This document shows positions 38,037-49,559 of a stretch of DNA of 64,000 nucleotides, piece by piece. Made by a program: the position numbers and the translations under genes. The notes below the pieces were generated by a model. The model was not told where the DNA came from and did no database searches. It saw only the letters and a list, made by a program, of their open reading frames with translations. This DNA is from Dryococelus australis (taxonomy: Eukaryota; Arthropoda; Insecta; Phasmatodea; Phasmatidae), in assembly GCA_029891345.1 (NCBI GenBank), contig CM056993.1, positions 230,111,265 to 230,175,264 on the forward strand. Direction: 5' to 3'. Position 1 is the stretch's first letter. Each line of letters begins with the position of its first letter.

Positions 38037-38127
38037 ATTCCCTGCAGGTATCCGAGGATCGTTGACTGTCACAAAGTATGCTGGAATTCTGTGACCCCAC
38101 CACAGTTGTCTCGAAATACACCAGTCC
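38037..38127 (-). CDS. ValRS: Valyl-tRNA synthetase, exon 3 of 5 visible ([11 protein letters not shown] block)
   Basis: The exon is one base plus 30 codons. It encodes [20 protein letters not shown] followed by [10 protein letters not shown]. The [15 protein letters not shown] motif is among the most conserved blocks of ValRS and lies in the aminoacylation core. The acceptor is TTTCAAG, just right of 38127. The donor GTATGT starts at 38036 and leaves phase 0. The intron to the next exon is about 7.8 kb (30190-38036) and contains the full-length LINE at 31156-37315. Confidence 0.95.
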
Positions 38128-38217
38128 CTTGAAACGAACAGACAAATATTTAGTAGTATCCTAAATATATAAGTAGAACATTACACATCAAGCATTAAAA
38201 AATGTCTGAATTTTTAC

Positions 38218-38334
38218 CTTATATTTTCCATCCAGTGGTACCATGTTTTCGTAAAATGTTCAGGAATGATCTTCAATTCTCCAGAGCGTACTGCTTCCAT
38301 TGCATTTTTTGCCATTTCATTACAGTTAACATAC
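38218..38334 (-). CDS. ValRS: Valyl-tRNA synthetase, exon 2 of 5 visible
   Basis: The exon is one base, 38 codons and two bases long. It starts YVNCNEMAKN and ends TWYHWMENI, followed by an Arg split across the splice junction. The segment corresponds to the family's PQWYV...HxxTWxxWMxNIR block, which precedes the catalytic-core return. The acceptor reads TTGTAG and the donor GTAAAA (from 38217). The intron before it is about 21.7 kb (38335-60034), whereas the one after it is only 90 bp. The phase 2 to phase 2 junctions fit both neighbours exactly, which argues strongly for a real gene rather than a retrocopy. Confidence 0.94.
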
Positions 38335-39456
38335 CTACAAATAAACAACATACACGTTGGCAAAATAAAATTTATACAGTACATTATAAAGGTAACCAAG
38401 TGAAATCCAGAATAGATACACTGTATGAAGTGTAAAATGAAACCTGTTACTGTGCAGTCCTTTTCAGCTCATTATCCTATACACACATAAACAACAAGTT
38501 ACCAATATAACTGAATAGACTACTGTCTACTACACATGTAAATGAGTAAATTTGATGATGTAGCTCATACTCATAACACATGAATAAAAGGAACAAGTGT
38601 GTTAAAAGAAAAAATATATTATATTTCCATTATTTAGAAAATAAGTGTTAGACCCACTCAAAAAAATCAGTTTGCATGGCCTACCATATTAATACCTGAC
38701 TGCCAAATTTGGTGGGAAGCAATTGTTTCCTGAAGATACAAAAGTGCTGCTATCTTACAAAATGCCTGACAAAAGAGGCTTTACCTGGACACATTTGATG
38801 GTTGTAATATAGGCTGCTGTCAACGTATTAGGTATGGTTAAAACTTATTACACAATTTCATAGATATACAATAGCAAACAAAAAAATTTTCTTGCCTCCA
38901 TTTTTAAAAGAAGTGCCTGACCCACTTTAAAAAACATATCACTTTAAATGGCGTAACATAATTTTTCTTATTTGCCAAATCTGGAAAGAATTTATTTATT
39001 GTTTCCCAAGATATGACACGAAAACAAAATTTTTTAATGGGTGCTATCTTACAAAATGGTACACAAAAGAGGTTATATATATTAGTGTATTTGATGCTGG
39101 TAGTTGTAACTCTCAGCATATGTACTATATTGATTGAACTGATCAAACTGTATCACATTAACTTAAAATATTTATATGGCCGCCACGTCGAAGATAGGAC
39201 TCTTATCAATTTCAATTGCACAGGTTAACATAAGATACCACGGTATAAGTTACCTGCAAAATTGTGCAGGAATCTATTGAGTAGTTTCCACGATATGATG
39301 TAAAAAGCTTTATTTTTTAATGTATGGCTGCCTTCCAAAATGGTGAACCACTAACAGCTCCTCTAAATTAAATATTTACATGATGAACTATAAAACAAAG
39401 ATACAAAATTTGGTTTAAAATGTTTAAATTGTTCCCAAAAATATTAAAATAAACCC
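38335..39456. other. ValRS intron, AT-rich with repeated blocks
   Basis: The region 38640-39400 contains diverged tandem copies of a block of roughly 270 bases. TGCTATCTTACAAAATG... with ACAAAAGAGG recurs near 38750 and 39045, and a variant (GGCTGCCTTCCAAAATGGTG) near 39330. It has no coding content. Confidence 0.5.
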
Positions 39457-40110
39457 TCAATTTGGGTCCAACAGACAAAGTAATAATCCAACTGGGCCTG
39501 GACTCCCAGGGACTGTCACTGCACTGTTATCTCCCAGGCTTAGTTGCCCTGCGTGCGTTCCAGTTGCAGCGTTTATCTTCTGGTTTGGGACCTTAATGTT
39601 GTTAACATGAGACTGCATGTCTAGCGCCATCGTGTTCAACGCTTCCCTGCCTTTCCCTTGTCATGATGGGCAGTCCTTGTTGTAGTGCTTCCTTGGGCAA
39701 TGCCAGCAGGCGGCAGGGTTGTGGCAGGAGGAAGTGGGTCATGAACAGCTGGCAGCCTGGGAGTCGAGTGTCGGGCTGTCTAGCAAGGCCTGCGCTTTGT
39801 TGTTTTTCTACACTTCCCGAGCTCTTTCCACCAGTTCGTTGACCGTCTGCGATCTCTGGGTTAACAAGAGGTTTCGCAGAGAGGGGAGCAGTGTACGTAC
39901 AATGTTGCGTACGCAACTTTCCTCGTTCTCTGTGGGGTATATTCACAGGTACATTTGGCCCTTCCGACGAATATATATTATTATTTCACCCTCCGGGTCC
40001 TGGACATGAGTATGGAAGTCTGCAATGAGGCTTGCTATAAACTCCTCCCAGTCAACTGAGAAGAAAGTTGAGTTCACAGTTGCCCCATTTCATTATGAAC
40101 TCTCCATACT
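39457..40110 (-). pseudogene. Ty3/gypsy gag relic with zinc knuckle
   Basis: A minus-strand frame with two internal stops reads DWEEFIASLIADFHTHVQDP, then an R..GQ region, then VRTLLPSLRNLL and VNELVERAREV, then a Cys/His knuckle CWHCPRKHYNKDC near 39690. The order capsid-like then zinc knuckle fits gypsy Gag. The knuckle has three residues between the second Cys and His where CX2CX4HX4C has four. No pol follows on this strand, so it is an isolated fragment. It lies antisense to and upstream of the errantivirus-like element. Confidence 0.55.
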
Positions 40111-40244
40111 GCCCCCTCCACACTTAGGCTTTACCAAGCAGTTGTTAATGTGCCCTACCGACCCAATGTTTCATAGATATTAGATGTTCCATAAGTTCAA
40201 GCTCACACTCTAATAAATGTGATGGTATCCTCATGGGGCCTTCT

Positions 40245-40271
40245 GCTGAATTCCGGTAACTGGAATTCAGC
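40245..40271. repeat. Perfect 10-bp-arm palindrome
   Basis: GCTGAATTCC and GGAATTCAGC flank a 7-base loop. The same GGAATTCAGC word recurs at 40422-40431. The function is unknown. Confidence 0.7.
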
Positions 40272-40912
40272 GGCAGGGATCGACAAAACGAGACTGGGGA
40301 TCAACATAATGAGACTGCGTCTCGTTCCTGCGTTTGATGGCCAGTGGGTGAGGTTACGTTGACATACCCCAAGTTGGTATACTTGGCCGGACCGAGTGAC
40401 CAACTCGTGACATGCATGGTGGAATTCAGCTGCACAGATGATGCAGCTGATGGGAACTGTTCCCCTCCCCTGCATTCTGGACAACTACAATGGACTGCTT
40501 GCTATTACTGGCATTGTATACAGTGGTATTCAAGGGACATCTTCCCACTCTAGGCAGGCATAATAGAAGCATCCCTGGCAGTGTGCACAATGAATTACAT
40601 GTAGGCCTATGACCGAGCATGTATTCATTGAACATCTCTAGAGTATATTGAGGAGATTATTATCAGACATTGAAGCCTCAATGGCATCATGCTGGTTGTG
40701 GCCAGAGTCAGACACGTTGGGGGTAGTAGGTGTTGAGCACCTCAGAGGACTCCCTGAAGTCCTGGTGTTGAGCTCAAGACCTGATTACGATGCTAATCAT
40801 AAAGAGGTCTACGGAGGGGGGGGGGGGGGGGATAAGCAAGTTAGATGATGCTGTTGATAGGCCCTGAAGTAACCTGTTTAGACCAATAGTTAACGTAGCA
40901 CATTCGTAACAA

Positions 40913-40980
40913 ATATATATACACACATATACATACATACACACATATACATATATATGCAAGCTACATGCAATATATAT
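40913..40980. repeat. (ATACAC/ATATAC)n microsatellite
   Basis: Alternating ATAC and ATAT units run from AAATATATATAC to ATATATATGC. A G16 run lies just upstream at 40816-40831. Confidence 0.85.
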
Positions 40981-41236
40981 TGCTAGTGGTTTAATTAGCT
41001 GTTTGACTAATTACTTACTAACACAAACCGAGTAAAGTACTTCAAGGTACTGCGAACTACAGCCTAAACACCTCTGGTTAGCTGTCGACCACAACGGTCG
41101 TGATATTGGGGGCGTGAGTGGCCTGGCCTAAACTACCAAGGCTGAACTATTTGTAGTTTATGTCCTACATTGGGCACCACTTGACACTTCTATTGTGTGT
41201 TAACCTGCCCACATTGCAGAAAGCAGTAATTTTTTC

Positions 41237-42108
41237 ATGGACCCAGGGTACTATTTTGGTAAAAGTTCAGAGGATGTATCAGAGTATTAAAAAAATTTTT
41301 AACGAGCAGCGGTGGTGAACAATTGGGACAGCAAGAAACGTCTCATTTATTTATGTAGCTTTCTAAAGGGAGCAGCAGCTTGTTGGTATGACAGTTTAGG
41401 TGACCAAGCTGAAAACATGACAATCTATGGGGCTTTAGCGAATGCTTTGAAAGCAGCCTTCATGAGGATAGGAGAGGCTGAGGACTTATAAATGTGCTTG
41501 CATATTAGAGTCCAGGGAATCAATGAGTCCATTGAGGAATTTGCTTACAACATAATTAGCATCTGTAATAAGTTAGATAGTAAGATATCGGAGGAAACAA
41601 AATTAGATACATTTTAAGAGGACTGAGGCCTGCAATAGTAGAAAAGGTCATGATCTTAGAAAACAAGTTTGTTAAACAGTTGATACAGAATTTAAGGAAC
41701 ACTGAAGCAGGTAATTACTATGCGAGGAATACATGAGCACTAGCATCCGAGTGGTCTGGGGCTAGTCAGGAGGACAGTAGAAAGGTAGCATAGGTCACAA
41801 GTTCCAAGAGAACAGTGGGTAGTAGCGAGGTGGCCCAGCTACAGAATGCTGTACAGATACTTAGCAAACAAATGCATGAGATAGTGGGCCAAATGAAATT
41901 GTTGCAACAAAACAAAGATGATGGTAGGAACTCAAGTAGGGGTCTTAATAACGACCAGAGATCTTCCCCTATTCAGACGAAAAGGGAAAACAGCGATAAG
42001 ACAGGAAATGGTATATCTAGACCTAAGAAATCCCCAGATGGAAAGCCTATTTGCTTCGGATGTGGAGGAGCAGATCATGTATGGAAATTTTACAAATCAA
42101 ATCCTTGA
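41237..42108 (+). pseudogene. gag of the errantivirus-like element
   Basis: The likely start codon is at 41237. A Retrotrans_gag-like segment is visible at about 41320-41460 (KKRLIYLCSFLKGAAAWYD) and SIEEFAYNIISICNKLD near 41530. The 3' part is open at 41815-42108 and includes a coiled-coil-like Gln-rich stretch and a knuckle CFGCGGADHVWKFY, in which the last Cys is lost. Several stops fall between 41288 and 41800. Gag would form the particle shell and bind RNA. Confidence 0.78.
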
Positions 42109-42169
42109 CCTAGTGGGAAAACCAGCAGTGAAAAGGAAAATGAGTAAGGATGAACCAGGTTAGGGGGAA

Positions 42170-42560
42170 TGGTTCGTCTTAGCAACTTAAATTACCCCTT
42201 TCTATTGAAGCAGGTGTATTGTATTGACATACCCAGTTGTTTGGACCGCCAACCCTGATTTTTGTAGATAGTGAAGCAGCTGTTTCTCTGGTAGATGATA
42301 GATTAATTCCTAGACAGTTTTGGAGAGATGCTGAACATAGAAGATTTTTAGGTGTGTCAGGGCAAAAGCAGGATATCACTCACATGTTAAATTTAAGTTT
42401 TAGGTTAGGAAAAGTTCAGTATTCTCATCCAATAGGAATTGTGGCAGCCCCTATAAAGGTGTTATTTTGGGCTGTGACATTTTGCAAAGATTTCAAGCAC
42501 AACTGACATGTAATGTAAATGGATGCCAATTTTCGAGGTTAAATTATCCTAACCAAGGCA
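42170..42560 (+). pseudogene. Aspartic protease region of the element
   Basis: The frame from 42237 has LIFVDSEAAVSLVDD where the retropepsin active site is DS/TGA, so the Gly is replaced by Glu. The C-terminal family motif ILGxDxL appears in another frame near 42460-42480, which implies a frameshift. The enzyme would cut the Gag-Pol polyprotein; this copy cannot work. Confidence 0.65.
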
Positions 42561-43189
42561 TACCAGTGACCTCACAGCCAGTCGAACAAGCAAAGAAAAA
42601 TGGTGATGTTAGGGAAGTCTCTCAAGAATGCCAGGAAGTAGGGGACACTTCATCTTTAACCATTGACACAGGAAAAGATAATGAATCTAATTTGAGGTTG
42701 GGGTGTGTTTTTGTTAAGGATCATGTAAGGTTGGAGCCTTGCATGCATCAGTTAATAGAGATTGATTTCACAGTCACTAATTTACCTGCAGAAGTGTTAT
42801 TAGAGCCTTGTGACCGAGTATATGGTAAGCAGTCAGTATTGGTACCACACAATATTTTGTGTACAGGAAAACAGACTAAATTGTGGGTAACCAATACCTC
42901 TAACAATGAAGTCACTTTACCTAAAGGTATGAAATTAGGGAGTTTGTGAGAATTTTTTGAGACAACCAAAGCCCAGGAAAATGCTGTTTCAGTCACAAAC
43001 GAGGGTAAAACAGACAACTTTGATGAGGGCAAGCTAAATATCAACCCTGATTTTCTGCCTGAGCAAAGAAGTGAGATGCGAAATTTGTTGTACAAGCATC
43101 GTCACTGTTTTAGTTGGAAGCCTAGCCAGATAGGTAGGACACAGTAAGAGGTGGTGACACTAGATATAGGTAACAGCCCTCCAGTCACT

Positions 43190-43800
43190 TCAGTCCCTTA
43201 CAGAGTGTCACCCGGTGAAAAGGTTATACACGACATTGTCGAGGAACATAAAGAATAGAATAGTAAGCCTTGTTAGCACCAGTTGGTGCTCTCCAGTACT
43301 ACTGGCGAGGAAAAAAGATGGCGAGTATAGGATGTGTGTGGACTATCGTTGTGTGAATGCCATTTTAAAAGATGATAAATACCCTCTGCCCAGGATAGAC
43401 GACTTTTAAGTTATCTGACAGATGCTGTTTTTCAGCCATCTTGATATGAATTCCGGGTATCACCAATTGAAGGTAGCTGAAAAGGATCCGGAGAAGACCT
43501 TGTTCATAACCCCCGAGGGAACCTTTTATTTACAAACTTTTCCGTTCGGTTTAAAAACAGCCCCTTCCATTTTTCAAAGGTACATGGACAAGACTTTGGC
43601 AGGGTTGAAATGGGGTTTGTGTCTGGTACATTTGGATGACATTAGTAGCAGGAAGTAATTTTGAACAACACCTACACAGGCTACAGCAGGTGCTAAAAAG
43701 ATTTGTAGAGGCTAACTTAACTTTGAAGCCAGCTAAACGTTCTTTTGGGTATGAGAAAACTGAAATTTTGGGACATGTCAATAGTGAGGGGGAATAAAAC
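43190..43800 (+). pseudogene. Reverse transcriptase of the element
   Basis: Blocks in order are WCSPVLLARKKDGEYRMCVD (about 43280), FSHLDMNSGYHQL (about 43425), TLFITPEGTFYLQTFPFGLK (about 43500) and the catalytic LVHLDDI near 43630, where the family's Tyr before xDD is shifted or substituted. Frameshifts occur near 43410 and 43640. The order and wording are typical Ty3/gypsy RT. Confidence 0.85.
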
Positions 43801-44330
43801 CTCACCCCAATAAGGTAAAAGCATTCAGAGAATTTCCAAGACCTATAGACCCAAGAGGTGTTAGGAGCTTTTTAGGCCTATCTTTCTTCCATCGTAGGTT
43901 TGTAGAAAATTTCTCCCATATTGCAAAGCTGTTGTCTAGTCTGTTAAAAAAACATCAGAATTTGACTGGGTTGAGACCCAGGAAAAGGTGTTTCTGGAAT
44001 TAAAACAAAAATTGACCTCACCCCTTACATTAGTTCATGATTTCAGGAAGGAGATCCCATTGAAATTCTTACTGATGCAAGCACACAAGATATTGGGGCT
44101 ATCCTTCTGCAGAAAAGAGATGATAAATAGCATCCTGTAGCCTACACAATTAAAAGACTTACACCAGCAGAATCCAGATATCCTATCACACACGAGTGCC
44201 TTGCATTAGTCTATGCTGTAGATCAATTTCGGCCCTACATTTACCTAAAACCTTTTACTGTAGTGACTGATCACAATAGTTTGTGTTATCTGGAAAGACT
44301 TAAAATAAAATGAATGCCCACAGTTCTGGC
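43800..44330 (+). pseudogene. RNase H region of the element
   Basis: Connection-domain words (FLGLSFFHRRFVENF near 43870) precede the RNase H blocks EILTDASTQDIGAILLQ (about 44060), HPVAYTIKRLTPAE (about 44140) and HECLALVYAVDQFRPY (about 44200). TDHNSL near 44265 supplies the third Asp. At least two frameshifts and a stop are present. Confidence 0.78.
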
Positions 44331-44478
44331 AGAATAACCCAAAGGGCTCTGAAAACGTTGCAGTACACTTTTCATATCAAATACACCAGTGGAAAAAAGT
44401 CACGAACATGTAAGTCTCAGTAGAAACCCTGTAGACATAGGCTACGAAAAAGATAAAGATAAGCCTTTGAAATAGCCA

Positions 44479-45420
44479 GTGTTCTCGTTGCCGGATTTTG
44501 ACATAGCAAAAGCACAATGGCATGATCCAAGTTTGGTTCCTTTAATTCAGGAAATAGAAACGCCCTCCAAAGTCAAAACTAAATTTAGTATGTTGGCTAA
44601 AAATATTTGTTTAAAAGAAGGTATTCTGAATAAGATAAATACCAGACCAGAAGGTAGGGAGAAGTTGCTGGTGATACCAGATAAATTGAAAGCAGAGATT
44701 TTGAGTGAGTGCCACGACAACCCTTTAGTGGGAAGACACTTAGGTTGACGAGAACCATAGACAAAATTAGGAGGAGGTATTACTGGTGTTGCTTGTTCAA
44801 AGATGTTGAGAATTATATTAGGACAGTGCTGACTGTCAAACCAAAAAGGGAACTAATCAGAAGCCAGCATGTTTATTGCAGCCCATTCCTTCAGGCGAAC
44901 CTTTTAGGTTCTTTTCCTAAGACCACCCAAGGCAAAAAGTACGTTATTACACGTATATATTATGGTACTAGGTGGGCAGAGACCAAAGATGTACCTGCAG
45001 GGATTGCCCAGGAGGTAGTACAATTTCTTTTGGAACATGTAATCTGTAGGCATTCCACACCACATATCAATTTTGAGTGACAGGGGACAAGTTATTAGCT
45101 CAGCAGTAGTTCGCAAGCTGTTCAGACTGATGGGTGTACAGGGGACAATGACATCATATTACTGCCCTCAATGTAATGGAGCTGTAGAAAGGTTGCATAC
45201 CACTACGATGTCCCAATATGTGTCCAGTAACCAAAGGGATTGGGATCAGAGTCTGCCCCTGGTCATATGCATTTGCTTATAATATCAGTAGGTAGGAGAG
45301 TACCAGGTTTAGTACATTCCTGCTTGTGTATGGGCGTGAACCTATCTTGCCCTTAAGAGATCTGCCTCAATCAGAAGGTGGACGAGGTTGAAAGCAAGGA
45401 GCTGCGAAGAACAATAGATA
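44479..45420 (+). pseudogene. Integrase of the element
   Basis: The frame 44479-44748 ends at LSECHDNPLVGRHLG, part of the zinc-binding HHCC region. It continues in another frame with IRRRYYWCCLFKDVENYI, where the Cys pair reads V-T-V-K, so the CC part is damaged. The catalytic core has LSDRGQVISSAVVRKLFRLM and CNGAVERLH, supplying the second Asp and the Glu. Frameshifts fall near 44745 and 45075. Confidence 0.8.
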
Positions 45421-45479
45421 GGTAGGTTATTTGTTAAATATTACTGGATAATTAGTCTTAGAAAATTGTGGGTTTTAGG

Positions 45480-48400
45480 AAAGTCACCAACATCTTAAGT
45501 AGTAACCTTTCCCTAATCTCCAGAGAGATAGGAACAGTTGGTGTGGTGCAACTCGTGGATGATGGCAGCCATGACCATCCTGTGGTGGGTGACGCTGATC
45601 CTGAAATGGGCTCTCTCCAATGCTATGGCGTCCATAGCCGTTGGAATGGTCACAGGAGCACACTTTCAGCCAATGACCAAAGTAACAGTATACACTTCAT
45701 CTGTCCCTTTGAATTTCCAGTCAGCATGGCCGCAAAAATGAGCAAAAACAATGGACAAGGTGGCAAGAGAATTCCCTTGTGTGAAAAAGTGCTTCAAAGA
45801 ATTTTGTTTATTGCATAAAGAGCACAAGAACTTTCTTTTAATTTCTGAAATTTTACTTAATAATTAAAATTCAGGCACAGGAGAAGACCTAGTAGAAGTT
45901 GAACACTTCAGGTAAAAACGACGATTAACCTTCTTAAGAGAAGTCGCAAACTGGTGTTGTGACATAGCAACAGTAAATTAGGTAAACAATTTGTTTAGGA
46001 ATGAACACAAGTTAGCAGGCCACATTAAAGCCATGAATAAACAAATTTTGACAAACCATTTAGCTTTAACCAACATTTCAAAGCAAATTTCAGTCGTTAA
46101 TAATGCAGTCTCAGAACTTTTTGATAAAGTACAAACAAATTCCATAATTTGACCAAATATTAAAATTCATTTAGGGAGGCCTTAGAAGACAGTCATGCAG
46201 GAATGATAAATGAGCTTTCAAATATCCTTCAGACCCAACTTTTGCTTGTAGCCCTTATGGCTACAGTGTTTAGAGTGGAAATTTTAGATCAATGTGGATC
46301 ACATAAGTTACCTGCAGGTTTGGTCTCCCCTGAAGATTTAAAGAATAAATTAAAATTTTTGGCTGAAGTAGTTGATAAAAATGGGTATTGTTTAGCTATT
46401 CCAATTAATAAAGTATAAGTTTATAACCACTTTAAAAAATGCTCGTATTTAGGGTTGCCAGATTTTGAAACTGAAAATAAGGAAGATTGGCAAAATTCAG
46501 TTATGAAAATAAGGGAGACTTCAAAAACTGTTTAATGACAGTAGTTACATCAATAATTATTTGTACTTTAAGATTGATCTGCTTGAATTTACAAACTCGG
46601 GATGGCTTTATACGAAATTAAAAATTCTTTGCAAGAATACTTTAAATTAACCACAACTTGCAACTCAGCTTTCATGAGCTCAACAGAAGTTGAAGTTATT
46701 TTCGACAATTGATTTACGTCTCGTTCACTGTTTTTATGACCTGTAAATAAATCATGGCAATATTATGCATTCTCAGTTTGAGTCAAAATCTAACCTCTTT
46801 TGTTGCTGAAGTCGACAAAAGATCAATAAAGCCAAGGGTAACAGAGCTTCCATTAAATAATTATGATTTATTAACTGCACTTGAAGCGTGTTGCGTGCAG
46901 TCATTGCTTCCTTCATGTGAAATGGCTGTGTTCGATTTCGGTGCAATAAGCCCTTGATCTCTTACCCTCGATCCCTTCCCGTTCCACTAGCCCTTGTTCT
47001 CTTACATAGATATTTTCATTAAATGAATTCGGATGCTTGTATTAGTTTCCACCTTGAGTTTTATTCTGTAGAATTTCACTCTATGCAAGTTTCATTAGTC
47101 TTTGTGACATTCGCAAATGTTTTCTGCACCCATGCAGAGTTGTAAACACAAAACAAAAACACAAACAAATAAAATATTTCAAACAATTGCGAATCAAAAA
47201 CAATCTAAGGGCTCGAGAAGGGCAAATTGCTCATACCCTTGGCTGAAGGGAACATTCTATAGTGCATAATGTGCCCTTGCTGTGAATTCGGACAGTGGCA
47301 ATGTGAAATCACATCCAGGATGCACTTTTCAAGGGCACGAAGTCAAATAAGGGCCCTTATTTGGTGGGAAATTCGAACACAGCCCTTGTGTTTATTTGTT
47401 TTCACTGGTCACAACCAGATGCACAATTCTTCCCATTGTGTTAAATACACGCACGTGTATCACACATTTTTTTCTTCTTTCATTCCCTTCCATTATGAAC
47501 ACAGAAACTATAAAATCACATGCAACTACAATCTCACGTACAAAACAAAAAGCAAAATTTTCTAATCATGGAAGCACGTTATTGAAGCAAACAAAATGAA
47601 ATTTGATTTCAAATGGAAACACACTTCTCATTATCGATTAATGTCCAATGGACATTGTCCATAGATGACAGAGCAACTGTTATTATTCCTACAACACCTA
47701 GGAATAAAATTTCTTAATAAAAATAAAAATTTTTTAAAATTTAAATAATTACGGGAGATTATCATACAAATACGGGAGATGGGAGATTTGGCATAAAACA
47801 AGGCCAAACTACGGGAGAACCCGGGAAATACGGGAGATCTGGCAACCCTACTCATGACAAATTTTTGAGAACAAACTCTTTGTTAAGATGGAAATACCTA
47901 TAGTTGAGAAAGATGCTAATTAGAAGCTGTATGATTTTGTTGCTGTACCTTTCAAGAGGAAAAATTCTGTGTGTGTATTGCATTACGAGACCACCTTTCT
48001 TGCAGTAAATTGAGATGAAGTCACTACCATTAGAGGTAGAGTTTTACAGGATTGTAGACCCTTTCAAGACCATCTTTGTTTTGTGCCCAAATATTCAGGT
48101 GATGCTGTAACAGGAGCCTTATAACCAAAAGCAGTTTTTCATGGAGCTACTACTGAACGATTAGGAGAAGAATACTCATTTAGTTGTCAATCAGGAGCCC
48201 AGTTGTTCATTACTCAAGTAGGACCTGAGAGGTATTTCTTGATGAATGCTAGAGGCAAATTAGAATTGAAGTATACTATTAGTAAGAATGACACCAGAAT
48301 GTAGACAATAGTGAGCATCCAGGCGCTATTGATGTGGCATTACTGTGTGACTGTAGTTTTTATCTTTGAATGAGGAAGTACGAATCAGTGAGATGTATCC

Positions 48401-48970
48401 TTGCAATTACAACACAAAAACTAAGTTTAAAATTATTGATGTGATTCCAGCAGCCTATTCTAATTTAAGAACTTATATTTTCCTGCTCGTACGTCAAGCC
48501 AAACAGTTTTCCATCATCCAATGATTGTCTTGAAGAAAATTGGCCCTCTTTTATTCCTCGTTAAAATATAACTTTTGGACACTAGTATCAGCAGAGCACC
48601 TCATATTTTGTTGGATACTCCCACTGGTTTTGAAAATTTTTGGATCCAAAACCTACAAAGTATTTCTTTTGGCCTGGTTATTATTGTTCTGTTAGTAATA
48701 ATCTTTAGGAATCCTTATTTAGCTGGAATAGGTGTTGCCATGAACAGAAGCTGTGGGTTATGACACTATCCTTGGGCTACAAATAGGGTCCACTGTCATA
48801 ATTATTTTGTTGACTGTGGTATTTTTGCTGTGTCTATTTTTGGAGATTTTACAGCTTAAGGAGAGAGAAAAGGAGAAGTACCAGTCCAGTGGAACAGCCT
48901 GGTTCCCCTTATGGAGCCCGTAGTGGACCATATTGAAGACAGTGGCCGAGTCAGAGTCACTATAATGGAT
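45480..48970 (+). pseudogene. env-like region of the element, split by a transposon
   Basis: Scattered frames fit an errantivirus Env, which belongs to the baculovirus F-type fusion protein group. There is a hydrophobic N-terminal stretch near 45540-45660, a basic cleavage-like cluster near 45910-45930 interrupted by a stop, a heptad-rich stretch at 46000-46140, and a C-terminal membrane segment in the frame 48575-48763. Stops occur throughout, and 46450-47850 is foreign DNA. Assignment rests on position after integrase and overall architecture. The copy is non-functional. Confidence 0.6.
46450..47850. mobile_element. hAT-like element (1.4 kb) inserted in env
   Basis: The ends TAGGGTTGCCAGAT and its exact inverted copy (ATCTGGCAACCCTA) form a 14-bp perfect terminal repeat. 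Env-like coding content is present on both sides and absent inside. Subterminal GGGAGA/ACGGGAG words are repeated, especially near the right end. The expected 8-bp duplication is not convincing (CTCGTATT against CTCATGAC). The interior has CCCTTG-rich inverted segments (46945-47000 and 47210-47400) that may be a further nested element. No transposase frame. Confidence 0.72.
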
Positions 48971-49559
48971 GCTGAAGGTCACAAGATGGCCAACAGGCTG
49001 ACACTTGATGGTGTTTAGATATGATGTGTAACTTGATGAAGTTATAGCTGTAGTTTATTTTACGGTTTTTTGTTGTTGTTGTTGTTTGTGCTCTCTCTCT
49101 CTCTTGTGAGTTAACGTTGCTGAAGTATATTGTTGAAGTAATGTGAAAATGTTGATGTTACTGAAATGTAGGTTTGTAACCTAATGAAAGCAATGATAGA
49201 TGATAGCTTTTGGCCAAGTGCCCTTAGGGCGACCAATGAAGTGAGTGGTGTCAAGATGATGATGGAAGTTTTTTTTTAACAGTGAATCAGTCTGGTACAT
49301 GCAGATGAATCAGAGGAGTAAAGTGTTTGGTCTTGACGACACTTAACCAAACCTTCCTAGAACATTTGTTGTAGCCATTAAGAAATAAGTTGAACTTTTT
49401 GTGTTATGTACACTAAGTGATGAAGATATTTTGATGTGAAGTCGAAAAGAGGTTGACATGTACTTTTTGGTACATGCAGATTTTTTTTTCCCCCACCTTT
49501 TAATATAAGTTTTAACTAAGCTGCTAGTTTTGTTCAAGTAGTTGAGGGAGATGCCACTG

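Larger units (their letters stand above)
41237..48970 (+). mobile_element. Errantivirus-like Ty3/gypsy element (gag-pol-env), decayed
   Basis: The plus strand carries in order a gag capsid and zinc knuckle, protease, reverse transcriptase, RNase H, integrase and an env-like region. This is the layout of insect Metaviridae with an env gene. Every gene has stops or frameshifts. LTRs could not be paired on either side, so the ends are uncertain and the stated limits are coding limits. A hAT-like element (46450-47850) interrupts env. The element sits in the 21.7-kb ValRS intron, antisense to ValRS. Confidence 0.85.

Noticed and set aside
40203..40484. Minus-strand frame with CIICAAEFHHACHE resembling a zinc finger
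   Set aside because: Only one short Cys/His cluster, partly within a palindrome region, and no flanking domain; likely chance.
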